This document shows positions 44,442-53,143 of a DNA stretch of 64,000 nt, piece by piece. The DNA is from Thermobifida halotolerans. GTDB taxonomy: Bacteria > Actinomycetota > Actinomycetes > Streptosporangiales > Streptosporangiaceae. The translations under genes and the position numbers were made by a program. Position 1 is the first letter of the stretch. Each line of letters opens with the position of its first letter. The notes under the pieces were generated by a model. It did no database searches. It was not told the DNA's origin and saw only the letters and a list, made by a program, of their open reading frames with translations. The stretch lies in assembly GCF_003574835.2 (NCBI RefSeq), contig NZ_CP063196.1, positions 2,976,001 through 3,040,000 on the forward strand, given 5' to 3'.

Positions 44442-45188
44442 GATAATACCTCTTTCGCCGTCGAGGCAGAGGCCGCGACGCTCATGGGCCAGCTCGTCTG
44501 GGATGCCTCGCAGCGCCGCGACCACGCAACCGCACGCACGTACTTCGACCAAGCGATACAAGCCGCCCGGCAGCTCCGTGACTCCAGCACCGAGGGGTTG
44601 GCGCTCCTACGGATGAGCTTCGTCGCGCTCTACGGCGAGAAAGACCCTCGGGCAGGACTTGAACTGGCGATTCGGACAGCGGAGACAGCCAACCACAACA
44701 GCCGCGTCTTGACCGGCCTGGCCACGCTCCATGCTGCTGAGGCGTACGCCATGCTCGGCCAGCGGTAGGAGTGCGAGCAGGCACTGAAGGATGCCGAACG
44801 GCACTTCGAGCGGATCAGCATGGCCGACGCCGCGATGGACTTGTTCTCGCCCACCCAACACGGACGGCTGGCTGGCTCGTGCTACCTCTTCCTGAACGAC
44901 ACGAAGCGTGCCCAACCCATACTGGAGCGGACGACTGCGGAGCTTCGCGACCGCCCGAAGTCGCAGGCTATCGTGCTCGGCAACCTGGCACTGGCCTGCA
45001 TCCGGCAGCAGAAGCTCGATGAAGCGGCAGGCGCGTTGCACAGCGCCATCGACGTAGTAGAACAGACCTGGGGTGGCAGCGGGCTGAACATCGTGTTCAG
45101 CGCAGGACAAGAACTGCGGCCCTGGCGGCACGTGGCCGATGTCCAAGACGTGTACGACCGGCTACTTGCCCTCATCGCGGCAGCGTAA
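44442..45188 (+). pseudogene. TPR-type regulator, truncated and with in-frame stop
   Basis: One frame runs from about 44442 (after a TGA) to 45188: 'FAVEAEAATLMGQLVWDASQRRDHATARTYFDQAIQAARQL' ... 'HAAEAYAMLGQR', then TAG at 44766-44768, then 'ECEQALKDAERHFERISMADAAMDLFS...' to 'YDRLLALIAAA'. The part after the stop continues the same TPR superhelix. The N-terminal HTH that such regulators have is missing. The partner MTHFS-like gene begins 9 bp later, the usual neighbour of this kind of regulator in streptomycetes. It is probably not functional. Confidence 0.7.
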
Positions 45189-45197
45189 GGAGCACCA

Positions 45198-46025
45198 GTG
45201 ACCAGCGTGGACATTAACGAGGCCAAGAACGCCATCCGCGAGCGCGTGTGGACACTGCTAGAGCAGGAGCGAGTCGTGCCGCCCGGTGTGCACGGCCGCA
45301 TCCCGGCCTTCTACGGTGCCGAGGCCGCTGCCGAACGGCTTGCCGAACTGCCCGTGTGGAAGGCCGCGCGGGTCGTCAAGGCGGTACCGGACAAAGCACA
45401 GCTTCCGGCGCGGGCACGGGCGCTCACCGAGGGCAAGCTCGTCTACATGGCCGTCCCCAAGCTGGCCGAGGAGAAGCCCTTCTACCTCCTCGATCCGGCA
45501 ACGCTCACCGTGCCGCCGAACGAAGCCGCGTCGAGCAAGGTCGCCGCGACCGTGGCGCGCGAGATCGGCGTCGATGAGATGCAGCCGGTCGATCTCATCG
45601 TCTGCGGCAGCGTGGCCGTCAACCGGCGCGGTGTGCGGCTCGGCAAGGGCGCGGGGTACTCCGACATCGAGGTTGCACTGCTGCAAGAAGCAGGCTTGAT
45701 CGGGCCACAAACCACCATCGTGACCACCGTGCACTCCTTGCAAGTCATTGACGACGACCTTTCCGAGACCGAGCACGACTTCAGTGTGGACTTGATCGTC
45801 ACCCCCGATGAGGTCATCGAGTGCAACCCGCCACGCCGCCCAGCAGGGCTGATCTGGGAACACCTGGGGCAAGAGAAGATCGCGGCGATTCCGGTACTGG
45901 CGGCTCGCGCCTCAAAATCCGTACGTCCAGATCGAAAAGATGGAAGAAGCCATCGTTCGGTACTACGAGGTAAAGATTCATCTTCCCGAAGCGCTGCGGG
46001 CCGAAGTCCGCGCGATAGTCGATGA
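45198..46025 (+). CDS. 5-formyltetrahydrofolate cyclo-ligase-like protein with a foreign C-terminus
   Basis: 275 residues as read. Residues 1 to about 237 match the MTHFS fold: 'AKNAIRERVWTLLEQERVV', 'DLIVCGSVAVNRRGVRLGKGAGYSDIEVALL', 'TIVTTVHSLQVIDDD' and 'IWEHLGQEKIAAIPVLA'. After 'VLAARA' the frame runs on into DNA that in another frame encodes an integrase, giving a meaningless tail. So the natural end of the gene was replaced by the junction with the integrase remnant. It may retain activity if the tail is tolerated. Lower GC than its neighbours suggests foreign origin. Confidence 0.65.
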   Translation: MTSVDINEAKNAIRERVWTLLEQERVVPPGVHGRIPAFYGAEAAAERLAELPVWKAARVVKAVPDKAQLPARARALTEGKLVYMAVPKLAEEKPFYLLDPATLTVPPNEAASSKVAATVAREIGVDEMQPVDLIVCGSVAVNRRGVRLGKGAGYSDIEVALLQEAGLIGPQTTIVTTVHSLQVIDDDLSETEHDFSVDLIVTPDEVIECNPPRRPAGLIWEHLGQEKIAAIPVLAARASKSVRPDRKDGRSHRSVLRGKDSSSRSAAGRSPRDSR

Positions 46026-46520
46026 AGCCGTGCAAGACGACACCGGCCTGAGCGACGACATTCGCGACCAGTTCAACCGACGCCTCGAAGCGCTCGACAA
46101 GAAAGGGAGCTAACTGCCGACCTGGCAGCCGAGGAAGGCTTGCTAGGACAAGCTCAGGGGGAAGATCGCAGCCGTCCGCACCGAGCGGCGCGACATCGAG
46201 CGCAGCCTGACCGCTACCAGCAACCCGCTCGACACGGGCGCAAACACGTTCCGCAAGGCACTCGACCTGCTGGACAACCCTGCCCAGATGTACGCAGCGG
46301 GTAACGAGACGGTACGCAGCATCCTCAACAAGGCTCTCGTCAGCAAATTCATGATCGACGGCTTAAGGTGGTCGAGGGTGAGCTGAAGGAACCCTTCGAC
46401 GCTCTGACGGACATCTCAGGACGCGATGCAGTCAAGGTCTACTCCGGCAGGCTGGCAGGCTCCCTGAGCGCTCCAGCGGCACAAGGGGAGGTCGAGGCCG
46501 GGCTACGTCACGCCAGATAG
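45916..46520 (+). pseudogene. Remnant of a large serine integrase (C-terminal half)
   Basis: Read in consecutive frames this stretch gives 'NPYVQIEKMEEAIVRYYEVKIHLPEALR' ... 'DQFNRRLEALDKKGS', then after two stops 'DKLRGKIAAVRTERRDIERSLTATS', then 'FRKALDLLDNPAQMYAAGNETVRSILNKALVSKFMID', and after a frameshift 'VEGELKEPFDALTDIS'. This is the helical C-terminal region of serine recombinases, next to a zinc ribbon that is missing here. At least two stops and two frameshifts make it dead. It lies between the MTHFS gene and tRNA-Ala. Confidence 0.75.
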
Positions 46521-46524
46521 CAAC

Positions 46525-46556
46525 GTGCCCCACCCTCGTAAACGAGAGCGGGGCAC
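46525..46556 (-). terminator. Hairpin after second tRNA-Ala
   Basis: GTGCCCC (46525-46531) pairs with GGGGCAC (46550-46556), with an inner CTCGT/ACGAG stem. It lies downstream (minus strand) of the second tRNA-Ala. Confidence 0.6.
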
Positions 46557-46637
46557 CCGCTGATGATCTCTGTCTGACCGACCTGCTAGAGCCGGCCTTG
46601 GCCCAGCGGACCAGGGGTTCTAGTAAGCCGGTTGTGG

Positions 46638-46710
46638 TGGAGCTATGGGGATTCGAACCCCAGACCTCTTCCATGCCATGGAAGCGCGCTACCAACTGCG
46701 CCATAGCCCC
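46638..46710 (-). tRNA. tRNA-Ala (anticodon GGC), second copy
   Basis: Identical in all 73 bases to the tRNA at 40247-40319; the flanks are unrelated apart from one or two bases on each side. This copy stands in the conserved position after the nadD-rsfS-phosphatase operon, so it is probably the original. Confidence 0.97.
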
Positions 46711-46747
46711 CTGTGGAGCCTGCGGGCGCTGCCCGCCGACTCCCAGA

Positions 46748-46776
46748 ACGATAGCGGAATTCCGCGCGTTAGTCGA
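46748..46776 (-). promoter_or_regulatory. Candidate promoter of second tRNA-Ala
   Basis: TCGACT (46771-46776) and TATCGT (46748-46753) on the minus strand, 17 bases apart, with the -10 about 38 bases before the tRNA. Confidence 0.45.
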
Positions 46777-46781
46777 AACGG

Positions 46782-47408
46782 TCAACGGTCGTCGCCCAGC
46801 ACCTTGTCCTCGGGGAGGGTTCCCGCGTTGTGCTCCAGCAGGCGCCAGCCGCCGAGGCGGCGGGGGCCGAGCACGGACCAGGAGCAGTTGCTCAGCGACC
46901 CCAGGGCCTCCAACTGGTCCTGGGGCAGGCCGAGCATGGTGTGGATGCCGGCGCGCAGGGCCGCGCCGTGGCTGGCGACGACCAGTGTGCCGCCCTCGGG
47001 CACCTTCTCCAGGCCGCGCTGGACGGCCTCGGCCACCCGCGCCCCGACGGTGGGCATGTCCTCGCCGCCGGGGATGTCCATGGTGGGCAGCTGCTCGGGC
47101 CAGCCCGCGGCGATCTCGGCGCGGGACAGCCCCTCCCACGGACCGCCGAAGCGCTCGCGCAGCGCCGGGTCGTGGGTCACGGTCAGTCCGGTGAGCCGGG
47201 CCAGGGCGTGCGCGGTGTCGGAGGCTCGTTGCAGGTCGGAGGCGATGATCGCGTCGGGGCGCAGCAGGGCGAGGAGTTGGGCGGCCCGCTCGGCCTGGGC
47301 GATACCCGTCTTGTTCAGGGGGATGTCAAGCTGTCCCTGGAAGCGGTTCTCGACGTTCCAGTCGGTCTGTCCGTGGCGCCAGCAGATCACACGACGGGTC
47401 TCGGTCAC
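46782..47408 (-). CDS. Histidine phosphatase (phosphoglycerate-mutase-like)
   Basis: 208 residues. Catalytic 'CWRHGQTDWN' at about 9-18 and the second histidine in 'VVASHGAAL'. The family covers many phosphomonoesterases; the gene's place in the conserved operon after rsfS is typical, but the substrate is not known. The GTG at 47408 has AGGAGTG in front. A longer frame upstream overlaps rsfS and is not expected to be used. Confidence 0.88.
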   Translation of the reverse strand: MTETRRVICWRHGQTDWNVENRFQGQLDIPLNKTGIAQAERAAQLLALLRPDAIIASDLQRASDTAHALARLTGLTVTHDPALRERFGGPWEGLSRAEIAAGWPEQLPTMDIPGGEDMPTVGARVAEAVQRGLEKVPEGGTLVVASHGAALRAGIHTMLGLPQDQLEALGSLSNCSWSVLGPRRLGGWRLLEHNAGTLPEDKVLGDDR

Positions 47409-47452
47409 AGGGTCACTCCTGTCCGGGGAAGGGCGGCGGATGGGGTAGCGGC

Positions 47453-47854
47453 TCAGGAACCGGCGTCGTCGTTCGCCTCGCGACCGACTCCCCGGGCCCC
47501 CTCCGGCAGGGCGATCTCCGGACAGTCCTTCCACAGCCGCTCCAGGCCGTAGAAGCCGCGCTCCTCCTCGTGCTGGACGTGCACGACGAGATCGACGTAG
47601 TCCAGCAGCACCCAGCGGCCGTCACGTTCGCCCTCGCGGCGCACCGGTTTGGCGCCCACCTGGCGCATGCGCTCCTCGACCTCGTCGACGATCGACCTGA
47701 CCTGGCGGTCGTTGGGCGCGGAGCACAGGACGAAGGCGTCGGTGATGACGAGTTGGTCGCTGACGTCGTAGGCGACGATGTCCCTCGCGAGTTTGTCGGC
47801 CGCCGCGGCGGCGGCGATGTTGACGAGTTCAACGGTCCGGTCCGTGGCGGTCAC
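47453..47854 (-). CDS. rsfS: Ribosome silencing factor
   Basis: 133 residues, full length. Binds ribosomal protein L14 and blocks subunit joining in starvation. Typical motifs: 'ADKLARDIVAYDVSDQLVITDAFVLCSAPNDRQVRSIVDEVEERMRQ' and 'WVLLDYVDLVVHVQHEEERGFYGLERLW'. The GTG at 47854 is the start. Between nadD (26 bp upstream) and the phosphatase (44 bp downstream). Confidence 0.95.
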   Translation of the reverse strand: MTATDRTVELVNIAAAAAADKLARDIVAYDVSDQLVITDAFVLCSAPNDRQVRSIVDEVEERMRQVGAKPVRREGERDGRWVLLDYVDLVVHVQHEEERGFYGLERLWKDCPEIALPEGARGVGREANDDAGS

Positions 47855-47880
47855 AGGTGCCAGCTGCCTCTCGTGGGCTG

Positions 47881-48540
47881 CTACCCCGCCTCCTGATCAT
47901 CGAGGTAGAGCCCGGTCTTGTTGATGTAGCGGACAATGCCATCGGGTACCAGGTACCAGATGGGCTCGCCCTTGCGGACACGCTCCCGACACTCGGTCGA
48001 GGAGATGGCCAGGGCGGGGATCTCCACGAGGGAGACCCTGCCCTCGGGCAGACCGGGGTCGGCGAGCTGGTGCCCCGGCCGGTTACAGCCTACGAAATGC
48101 GCGAGCTCGAAGAGCTCGTCGGCGTTGTGCCAGCTCAGAATAGCGCCCAGAGCGTCCGCTCCGGTGATGAAGAACAGCTCCACGTCGGGACCGTACTGTT
48201 GGCGCATCTGGCGCAGCGTGTCGATGGTGTAGGTGGGTCCGTCCCGGTCGATCTCGATCCGGCTCACCCGGAACTGGGGGTTCTCCGCGGTGGCGATCAC
48301 GGTCATCAGGTAGCGGTGTTCGGCCGGGGTGACCCGGCTTCCCGTCCGCTGCTTCTGCCAGGGGTGCCCCGCGGGCACGAAGATGACCTCGTCGAGGCCG
48401 AACAGGTGGGCGACCTCGCTGCCGGCCACCAGGTGTCCGTGGTGGATGGGATCGAAGGTGCCGCCCATGATGCCGATCCGGCGCGGCGGCGCGGGGCGCC
48501 GCGGCGCCCTCCCCTGCGTGGTCGTCGTCTCCTCTGGCAC
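47881..48540 (-). CDS. nadD: Nicotinate-nucleotide adenylyltransferase
   Basis: 219 residues. Joins ATP to nicotinate mononucleotide in NAD synthesis. The HxGH-type motif is '[12 protein letters not shown]', and the C-terminal '[27 protein letters not shown]' carries the ISSTxxR signature. GTG at 48540 is preferred, with GAGAG about 8 bases upstream; a TTG at 48546 is in frame. First gene of nadD-rsfS-phosphatase. Confidence 0.95.
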   Translation of the reverse strand: MPEETTTTQGRAPRRPAPPRRIGIMGGTFDPIHHGHLVAGSEVAHLFGLDEVIFVPAGHPWQKQRTGSRVTPAEHRYLMTVIATAENPQFRVSRIEIDRDGPTYTIDTLRQMRQQYGPDVELFFITGADALGAILSWHNADELFELAHFVGCNRPGHQLADPGLPEGRVSLVEIPALAISSTECRERVRKGEPIWYLVPDGIVRYINKTGLYLDDQEAG

Positions 48541-48701
48541 GGTCAACGCTCTCGTCTCGTCCCCGCGGTCGGGGCTGTCCGGTCGTCGTCGAGACTAGTC
48601 GGCCGCGCTCCGCCTCCTTCGGGCAGCCCCGCGCAAGGACACGTCATGTCGCGTCTGCCGGAAACGTGGATTTACGGAATGGTCACGCATAGCATGCAGA
48701 C

Positions 48702-49745
48702 ATGTCGACTACTCCTGACCGGGCCCGCATCCGACTCCGCGACATCTCCTCCCGCGCCTACGAGCACCCGGCGGACCGCGGCGCACTGGTCGCGTTGCGG
48801 TCGCTGCGCGGTTTCGACGACGTGTTCAAGCGCCTGTCCGGCCTGTTCAACGAGCGGGCGCTGCGGTTGATGTTCCTCGCGGGCGCCGTGCGGGTCAACG
48901 AGCGGCAGTTCCCCGAGGTCCACGACTACGTGCGCGACGCCGCCTACGTCCTCGACCTCGACACGGTGCCCGAGCTGTACCTCCAGATGAACCCGCAGCC
49001 CAACGCCATGGCGATCGGCAGCAGCCGGCCGTTCATCGTCATGACCACCGGGTTGTTCGACCTGCTCGACGCCCAGGAGCAGCGCTTCGTCGTGGGCCAC
49101 GAGGTGGGGCACATCCTGTCCGGGCACGCGGTGTACCGCACGATGCTGCTGGCGCTGGTCCGGCTGGCCGCGCGGGTCGCCTGGATCCCGCTGGGCTATG
49201 TCGGTCTGCGCGCGATCGTCGCGGCCCTGGAGGAGTGGTACCGCAAGTCGGAGCTGTCCTGCGACCGCGCCGGGCTGCTCGCCGCCCAGGATCCCGACGC
49301 GGCCAAACGGGCGCTGATGAAGATGGCGGGGGGCTCCCGGCTGGCCGAGATGAACGTGGACGCGTTCCTCGAGCAGGCCAGGGAGTACGACGCGGCCGAG
49401 GACGTGCGCGACGGCTTCCTCAAACTCCTCATCACCCAGGGGCACACCCACCCGTTCGCGGTGATCCGGCTGGCCGAGCTGGACCGGTGGATCAAGGACG
49501 GCGACTACCAGCGCATCCTCAACGGGGACTACCCGCGCCGCGGCACCGACGCCGACGCCCGGATCGGCGAGGAGGCCCGCAACGCCGCCCGGTCCTACCG
49601 GGAGGCGTGGGAGCGCACCTCCGACCCCCTGGTGGGAACGCTGCGCGACGTCGTGGGCAGTGCGGCGAACACCGGGGGCAGGATCTTCGACACGGTGGCG
49701 GACCGGTGGAAGAACGGTCCGTCGGGCCGCCGCGACTCCACCTGA
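48702..49745 (+). CDS. M48-family zinc metalloprotease
   Basis: 347 residues. HEVGH at 133-137 gives the two zinc histidines and catalytic Glu; the third ligand lies in 'WYRKSELSCDRAG'. The segment about 145-172 is hydrophobic and may lie in the membrane ('MLLALVRLAARVAWIPLGYVGLRAIVAAL'), as in HtpX-like enzymes. The C-terminal third is charged. It is divergent from nadD and separates it from proA. It ends in a clear terminator. Confidence 0.85.
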   Translation: MSTTPDRARIRLRDISSRAYEHPADRGALVALRSLRGFDDVFKRLSGLFNERALRLMFLAGAVRVNERQFPEVHDYVRDAAYVLDLDTVPELYLQMNPQPNAMAIGSSRPFIVMTTGLFDLLDAQEQRFVVGHEVGHILSGHAVYRTMLLALVRLAARVAWIPLGYVGLRAIVAALEEWYRKSELSCDRAGLLAAQDPDAAKRALMKMAGGSRLAEMNVDAFLEQAREYDAAEDVRDGFLKLLITQGHTHPFAVIRLAELDRWIKDGDYQRILNGDYPRRGTDADARIGEEARNAARSYREAWERTSDPLVGTLRDVVGSAANTGGRIFDTVADRWKNGPSGRRDST

Positions 49746-49818
49746 TCCACCGGCCTCCCACCGCCGTCTCGGGCGCGCCCCGCCCGACCGTCAGGCCGTG
49801 GAGGTTTCCCAGACTCGA

Positions 49819-49854
49819 AGCCGGGTAGCGGAGCGCCGCAAACCCGGCTTTTTT
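49819..49854 (+). terminator. Rho-independent terminator after M48 protease
   Basis: AGCCGGGT (49819-49826) and ACCCGGCT (49842-49849) form the stem, followed by a run of six T. It is the most canonical terminator in the window. Confidence 0.9.
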
Positions 49855-50258
49855 ATGTCATTCCTACAAATACTAGAAATGTAAAATCGAGGTAAGAAAA
49901 TCTAGAGCAGCATTCTCTTCCCACTAGTATGTGAAAACCATCACAGAATGGGGCGCAAGTGGTTCTGGACAACCCGGAACACCGCTAGAGTTTCGGTCAC
50001 TCCGCCGCTCACCTCGGGGCGCTCACCTGGGCATCCTCCCATCCCCCGCACTCCAGGACACCCGCCCCGGGCAGCCACAGTCCGAAGAAGTCCACGCGGC
50101 CGGTTTCTCCGGAATTCCGGAAATGTCCGTGATTCCGTCAACCGTTCGCCGCCTACACGAGTGATGTAAGTGCGCAGGAACCGATCCGCCCCTCGGCGTC
50201 CGTTCCGGAGTTCGTCCTCGGCCGACCGGTCCTGCTGGATCATCACCACGGGGGGAAC
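49855..50258. other. AT-rich gap before glycosyltransferase
   Basis: 404 bases. The first 100 are markedly AT-rich for this genome. A weak promoter-like pair (TTCTGG, 17 bp, TAGAGT) lies near 49960-49995. No gene seen. It must carry the glycosyltransferase promoter. Confidence 0.45.
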
Positions 50259-52232
50259 ATGCCCATAGACGTGACCGTCATCGTCCCGGTCCACAACACC
50301 GGCCGGGGAGTGCTGGAAGGCCTGGAGTCGCTGCGCTCCCAGACCCTGCCCCGCTCCCGGTTCGAGGTCGTCTACGTCGACGACGGCTCGACCGACGAGA
50401 CCGGGGAACTGCTCGACGCCGAACTGGCCGACGAGGAGAACTTCTCGGTGGTGCACATCGAGAACTCCGGATGGCCGGGGCGTCCCCGCAACATCGGCAT
50501 GGACCGCGCCCGGGGGGAGTTCGTCCTGTTCATGGACGACGACGACCACCTCGGTGTCGAGGCCCTGGAACGCATGGTCGCCAAGGCCCGCGAGGACTCC
50601 GCCGACATCGTCATCGGGCGGATGACCGGCATCGGACGCAAGGCGCCCCGCGAGATCTTCCAGAGGCCCATGTCGGGCGGGAGTCTGCGCAGGAACCGCA
50701 TCCTGCTGACCACGCTCACGGTGCACAAGCTCTTCCGCGCCGAGTTCCTGCGGTCCAACGGGCTGCGCTTCGCCGAGGGCCGGGTCCGACTCGAGGACCA
50801 CATGTTCATGCTCCACGCCTACCTGCGCACCGAAGCGGTCTCGGTCGTGCACGACTACACCTGCTACTACTGGGTGCGGCACAAGAACTTCGGCAACATC
50901 TCGTTCAAGCCGCCCGAGCCCGCCGACTACCTCGGCAGCGTCGAGAAGATCATCGACATCATCGAGGCCGAGGTCGAGCCGGGCGAGTTCCGGGACACCC
51001 TGATCGCGCACTGGTACCGGTCCAAGCTGCTGGGGCGGATGCAGGGCCCCAAGTACCTGAACCAGCCGGAGGAGTCCGCGCACAAGCTGCACACCGTCGC
51101 CCGGTCGCTGGTGGAGCGCCGCATCCCGGAGCGCCTGGACGCCAAGCTCAACGCCTTCACCCGACTGCGCGCCGCCGCGCTGCGGACCGGACGGCACGAA
51201 CTCGTCCGCGGGGTCGCCGAGTTCGAGGTCGACCTGGCGCACCGGACCACGGTGACCGGCTTCCGCTGGGAGGGCACGACGCTGCACGTGGACGTCGAGA
51301 GCACCCTGGTGCGCAAGAGCGACCGGCGGCCGCTGGAGTTCGTGCGCGAGGGCGAGTCGGTCTACTGGGACCTGCCGTCCGAACTCGCCGAGGAGCCCTC
51401 GGTGCGGGCCGCAGCGGAGATCAGCTCCCCGATGAAGCGGCTCAAGCTGCGGACGTTCGCGCGCAACAGGGCGAGCGGCGCGGACGTGACGGTGCCGACG
51501 TCGTTCACCCGCGTCGAGGAGCCCACCGGAGCGGGGCGTTTCACGGTGCGCCTGACCGGAACCGCCGAGATCGACGTCGCACGCGGCAACCTGGGCTCGC
51601 CCCTGCTGGGCAGGTGGTGGTTCCTCACCCGTGTGGACCTGGGCGGCACCAGCAGCGACCACAAGGTCGGCCCGCTGCGCGCCCCGGACGCGGAGGCGAG
51701 CCGCGTGCCCGCGTTCGTGAAGCTGTCCGATGACCTGTCGGCCCTGGTGACTCCCTCCTACAACGGGAAGGGGCACCTGACCGTCACGGTCGACCCGGCC
51801 TGCCAGAAGCTGGCCGCACTGGTCCGGGGAAGCCAGCGGCCCGTGCTGGCGAACGACAACGGAAGTCTGCGGTTGCACATCCCCCTGGCCCTGCACACCA
51901 ACGACGCGCGGATCACACTGCCGCTGCGGCTGCTGGGCACGGGGGAGAGCGTCGAGGCGACGGGAAGCGTGCTGACCGAGTCGGCCGCCGTCGACTCCCC
52001 GCGCGCGGTCCTGGCCGCCGAGATGCCCACCATCCCGAGCCAGGGCCGGTGGCAGGTCGCCATGGAGTCCGGACAGCAGCCCGTTCCCCTGGGCATCACG
52101 CTCTCCCGGAACCTGGGTCGCTGGTCCGTCACAGTGCAGCAGCCACCCCGCCTGCGCAGGTTCGCGGTCCGCGCCTACCGGGCGCTGCGCCGCCGCGCGG
52201 GCCGGGTGGCGCGCTCTGTCGGACTCCGGTAG
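50259..52232 (+). CDS. Family 2 glycosyltransferase, teichoic-acid type
   Basis: 657 residues. GT2 catalytic domain at about 1-230: 'VTVIVPVHNTG', 'VVYVDDGSTDETGELLDAEL', 'FMDDDDHLG', 'RVRLEDHMF' (the acid ED motif). The C-terminal 370 residues contain beta-rich repeats ('LAHRTTVTGFRWEGTTLHVDVES...', 'AEFEVDLAHR...') like the accessory domains of TarS/TarQ-like wall-teichoic-acid glycosyltransferases. No signal peptide; cytoplasmic face. The ATG at 50259 follows GGGGGG. It probably decorates an extracellular polymer. It has no polymer biosynthesis neighbours here. Confidence 0.85.
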   Translation: MPIDVTVIVPVHNTGRGVLEGLESLRSQTLPRSRFEVVYVDDGSTDETGELLDAELADEENFSVVHIENSGWPGRPRNIGMDRARGEFVLFMDDDDHLGVEALERMVAKAREDSADIVIGRMTGIGRKAPREIFQRPMSGGSLRRNRILLTTLTVHKLFRAEFLRSNGLRFAEGRVRLEDHMFMLHAYLRTEAVSVVHDYTCYYWVRHKNFGNISFKPPEPADYLGSVEKIIDIIEAEVEPGEFRDTLIAHWYRSKLLGRMQGPKYLNQPEESAHKLHTVARSLVERRIPERLDAKLNAFTRLRAAALRTGRHELVRGVAEFEVDLAHRTTVTGFRWEGTTLHVDVESTLVRKSDRRPLEFVREGESVYWDLPSELAEEPSVRAAAEISSPMKRLKLRTFARNRASGADVTVPTSFTRVEEPTGAGRFTVRLTGTAEIDVARGNLGSPLLGRWWFLTRVDLGGTSSDHKVGPLRAPDAEASRVPAFVKLSDDLSALVTPSYNGKGHLTVTVDPACQKLAALVRGSQRPVLANDNGSLRLHIPLALHTNDARITLPLRLLGTGESVEATGSVLTESAAVDSPRAVLAAEMPTIPSQGRWQVAMESGQQPVPLGITLSRNLGRWSVTVQQPPRLRRFAVRAYRALRRRAGRVARSVGLR

Positions 52233-52251
52233 GCCCCTTTCCCCGGAAGGC

Positions 52252-52854
52252 TCACTTCCCGCCGCGCAGGTCCTCGGGCGGCGTGGTGGTGTGGGTGATC
52301 TCCGAGAAGCGCACGGTCTGGCCCTCGCCCAGGGGTGACTGGGCGAGGAAGCCGGCCCTCGGGGAGCCGTCCAGGGCGAAGTAGCGGACCAGGTGCCAGA
52401 AGCCGTCGCCGGTGTCGGCGTGGAAGGCGTACGCGCCGCCGGTGCGGGTGATCCGCAGCCGGACGCCGCCGCCGTCGACGGTGAAGGAGTTGCAGTCGTC
52501 GGAGACACCACCGCGGGTCACCACCGACACGATCGTCGGTCGGCCCTGCGGCGACAGCTCCAGGCACAGCTTCGCGTGGTTGTCCTCGTCGACGTACAGG
52601 AACAGCACCCCGGCGTCGTAGGTGGCGCGGAAGTCCGGCTCCACCCGCGCGCCGAGGGTGAACTCCCCGTCGAGCGCGGCCAGCAGCGCGGGCGCGTTCG
52701 CCGTCCGGGTCGGACCGCCGGGGTCGCCGAACACGTCGGTGTTCGGCCCCGCGCCGACGACGAGACGGTCGGGTCCCTCGACCACGTGGTAAGCGGGGGT
52801 GTTCCACCAGGTCAACGGCGCGGGGACGGCGGGAAGTCGGACCGGTTCGCTCAT
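52252..52854 (-). CDS. DUF1349 protein
   Basis: 200 residues. Jelly-roll (concanavalin-like) fold of the DUF1349 family: 'WWNTPAYHVVEGPDRLVVGAGPNTDVFGDP', 'DAGVLFLYVDEDNHAKLCLELSP', 'VSDDCNSFTVDGGGVRLRITRTGGAYAFHADTGDGFWHLVRYFALDG'. Function unknown. It is convergent with the glycosyltransferase gene, 19 bp away. Confidence 0.85.
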   Translation of the reverse strand: MSEPVRLPAVPAPLTWWNTPAYHVVEGPDRLVVGAGPNTDVFGDPGGPTRTANAPALLAALDGEFTLGARVEPDFRATYDAGVLFLYVDEDNHAKLCLELSPQGRPTIVSVVTRGGVSDDCNSFTVDGGGVRLRITRTGGAYAFHADTGDGFWHLVRYFALDGSPRAGFLAQSPLGEGQTVRFSEITHTTTPPEDLRGGK

Positions 52855-53143
52855 GGGGTTCCTCAGTGGTGGTCTCGATGCGAGAGGGCCCAGACCACAG
52901 GCAATGGCCCCCTCCCGTCAAGACCATGGTCAGGTTCTACCCTCCGGCACCGACCTGCGGGCGCGCACCGCCGCCCCTGAAGAGTGCGCTCCTCTGCCGC
53001 CCGACTCGGCTGTCCTCGTCTCCCGCACGGTCTCCTACCAGCTCTCCTGCCCCGTCCCGACTGCCACCCGCACCCCCGTGTCCAGCCGTCCCCACTCCGC
53101 CGGGCTCACCCGGAACCCGGCGGTACCCCACCGGGGTTGTGCC

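Noticed and set aside
40247-46710. Intact integrated element between the two identical tRNA-Ala genes
   Set aside because: The only integrase is dead, no excision or replication genes are present, and the identity between the repeats stops at the tRNA ends. At best it is a decayed remnant.
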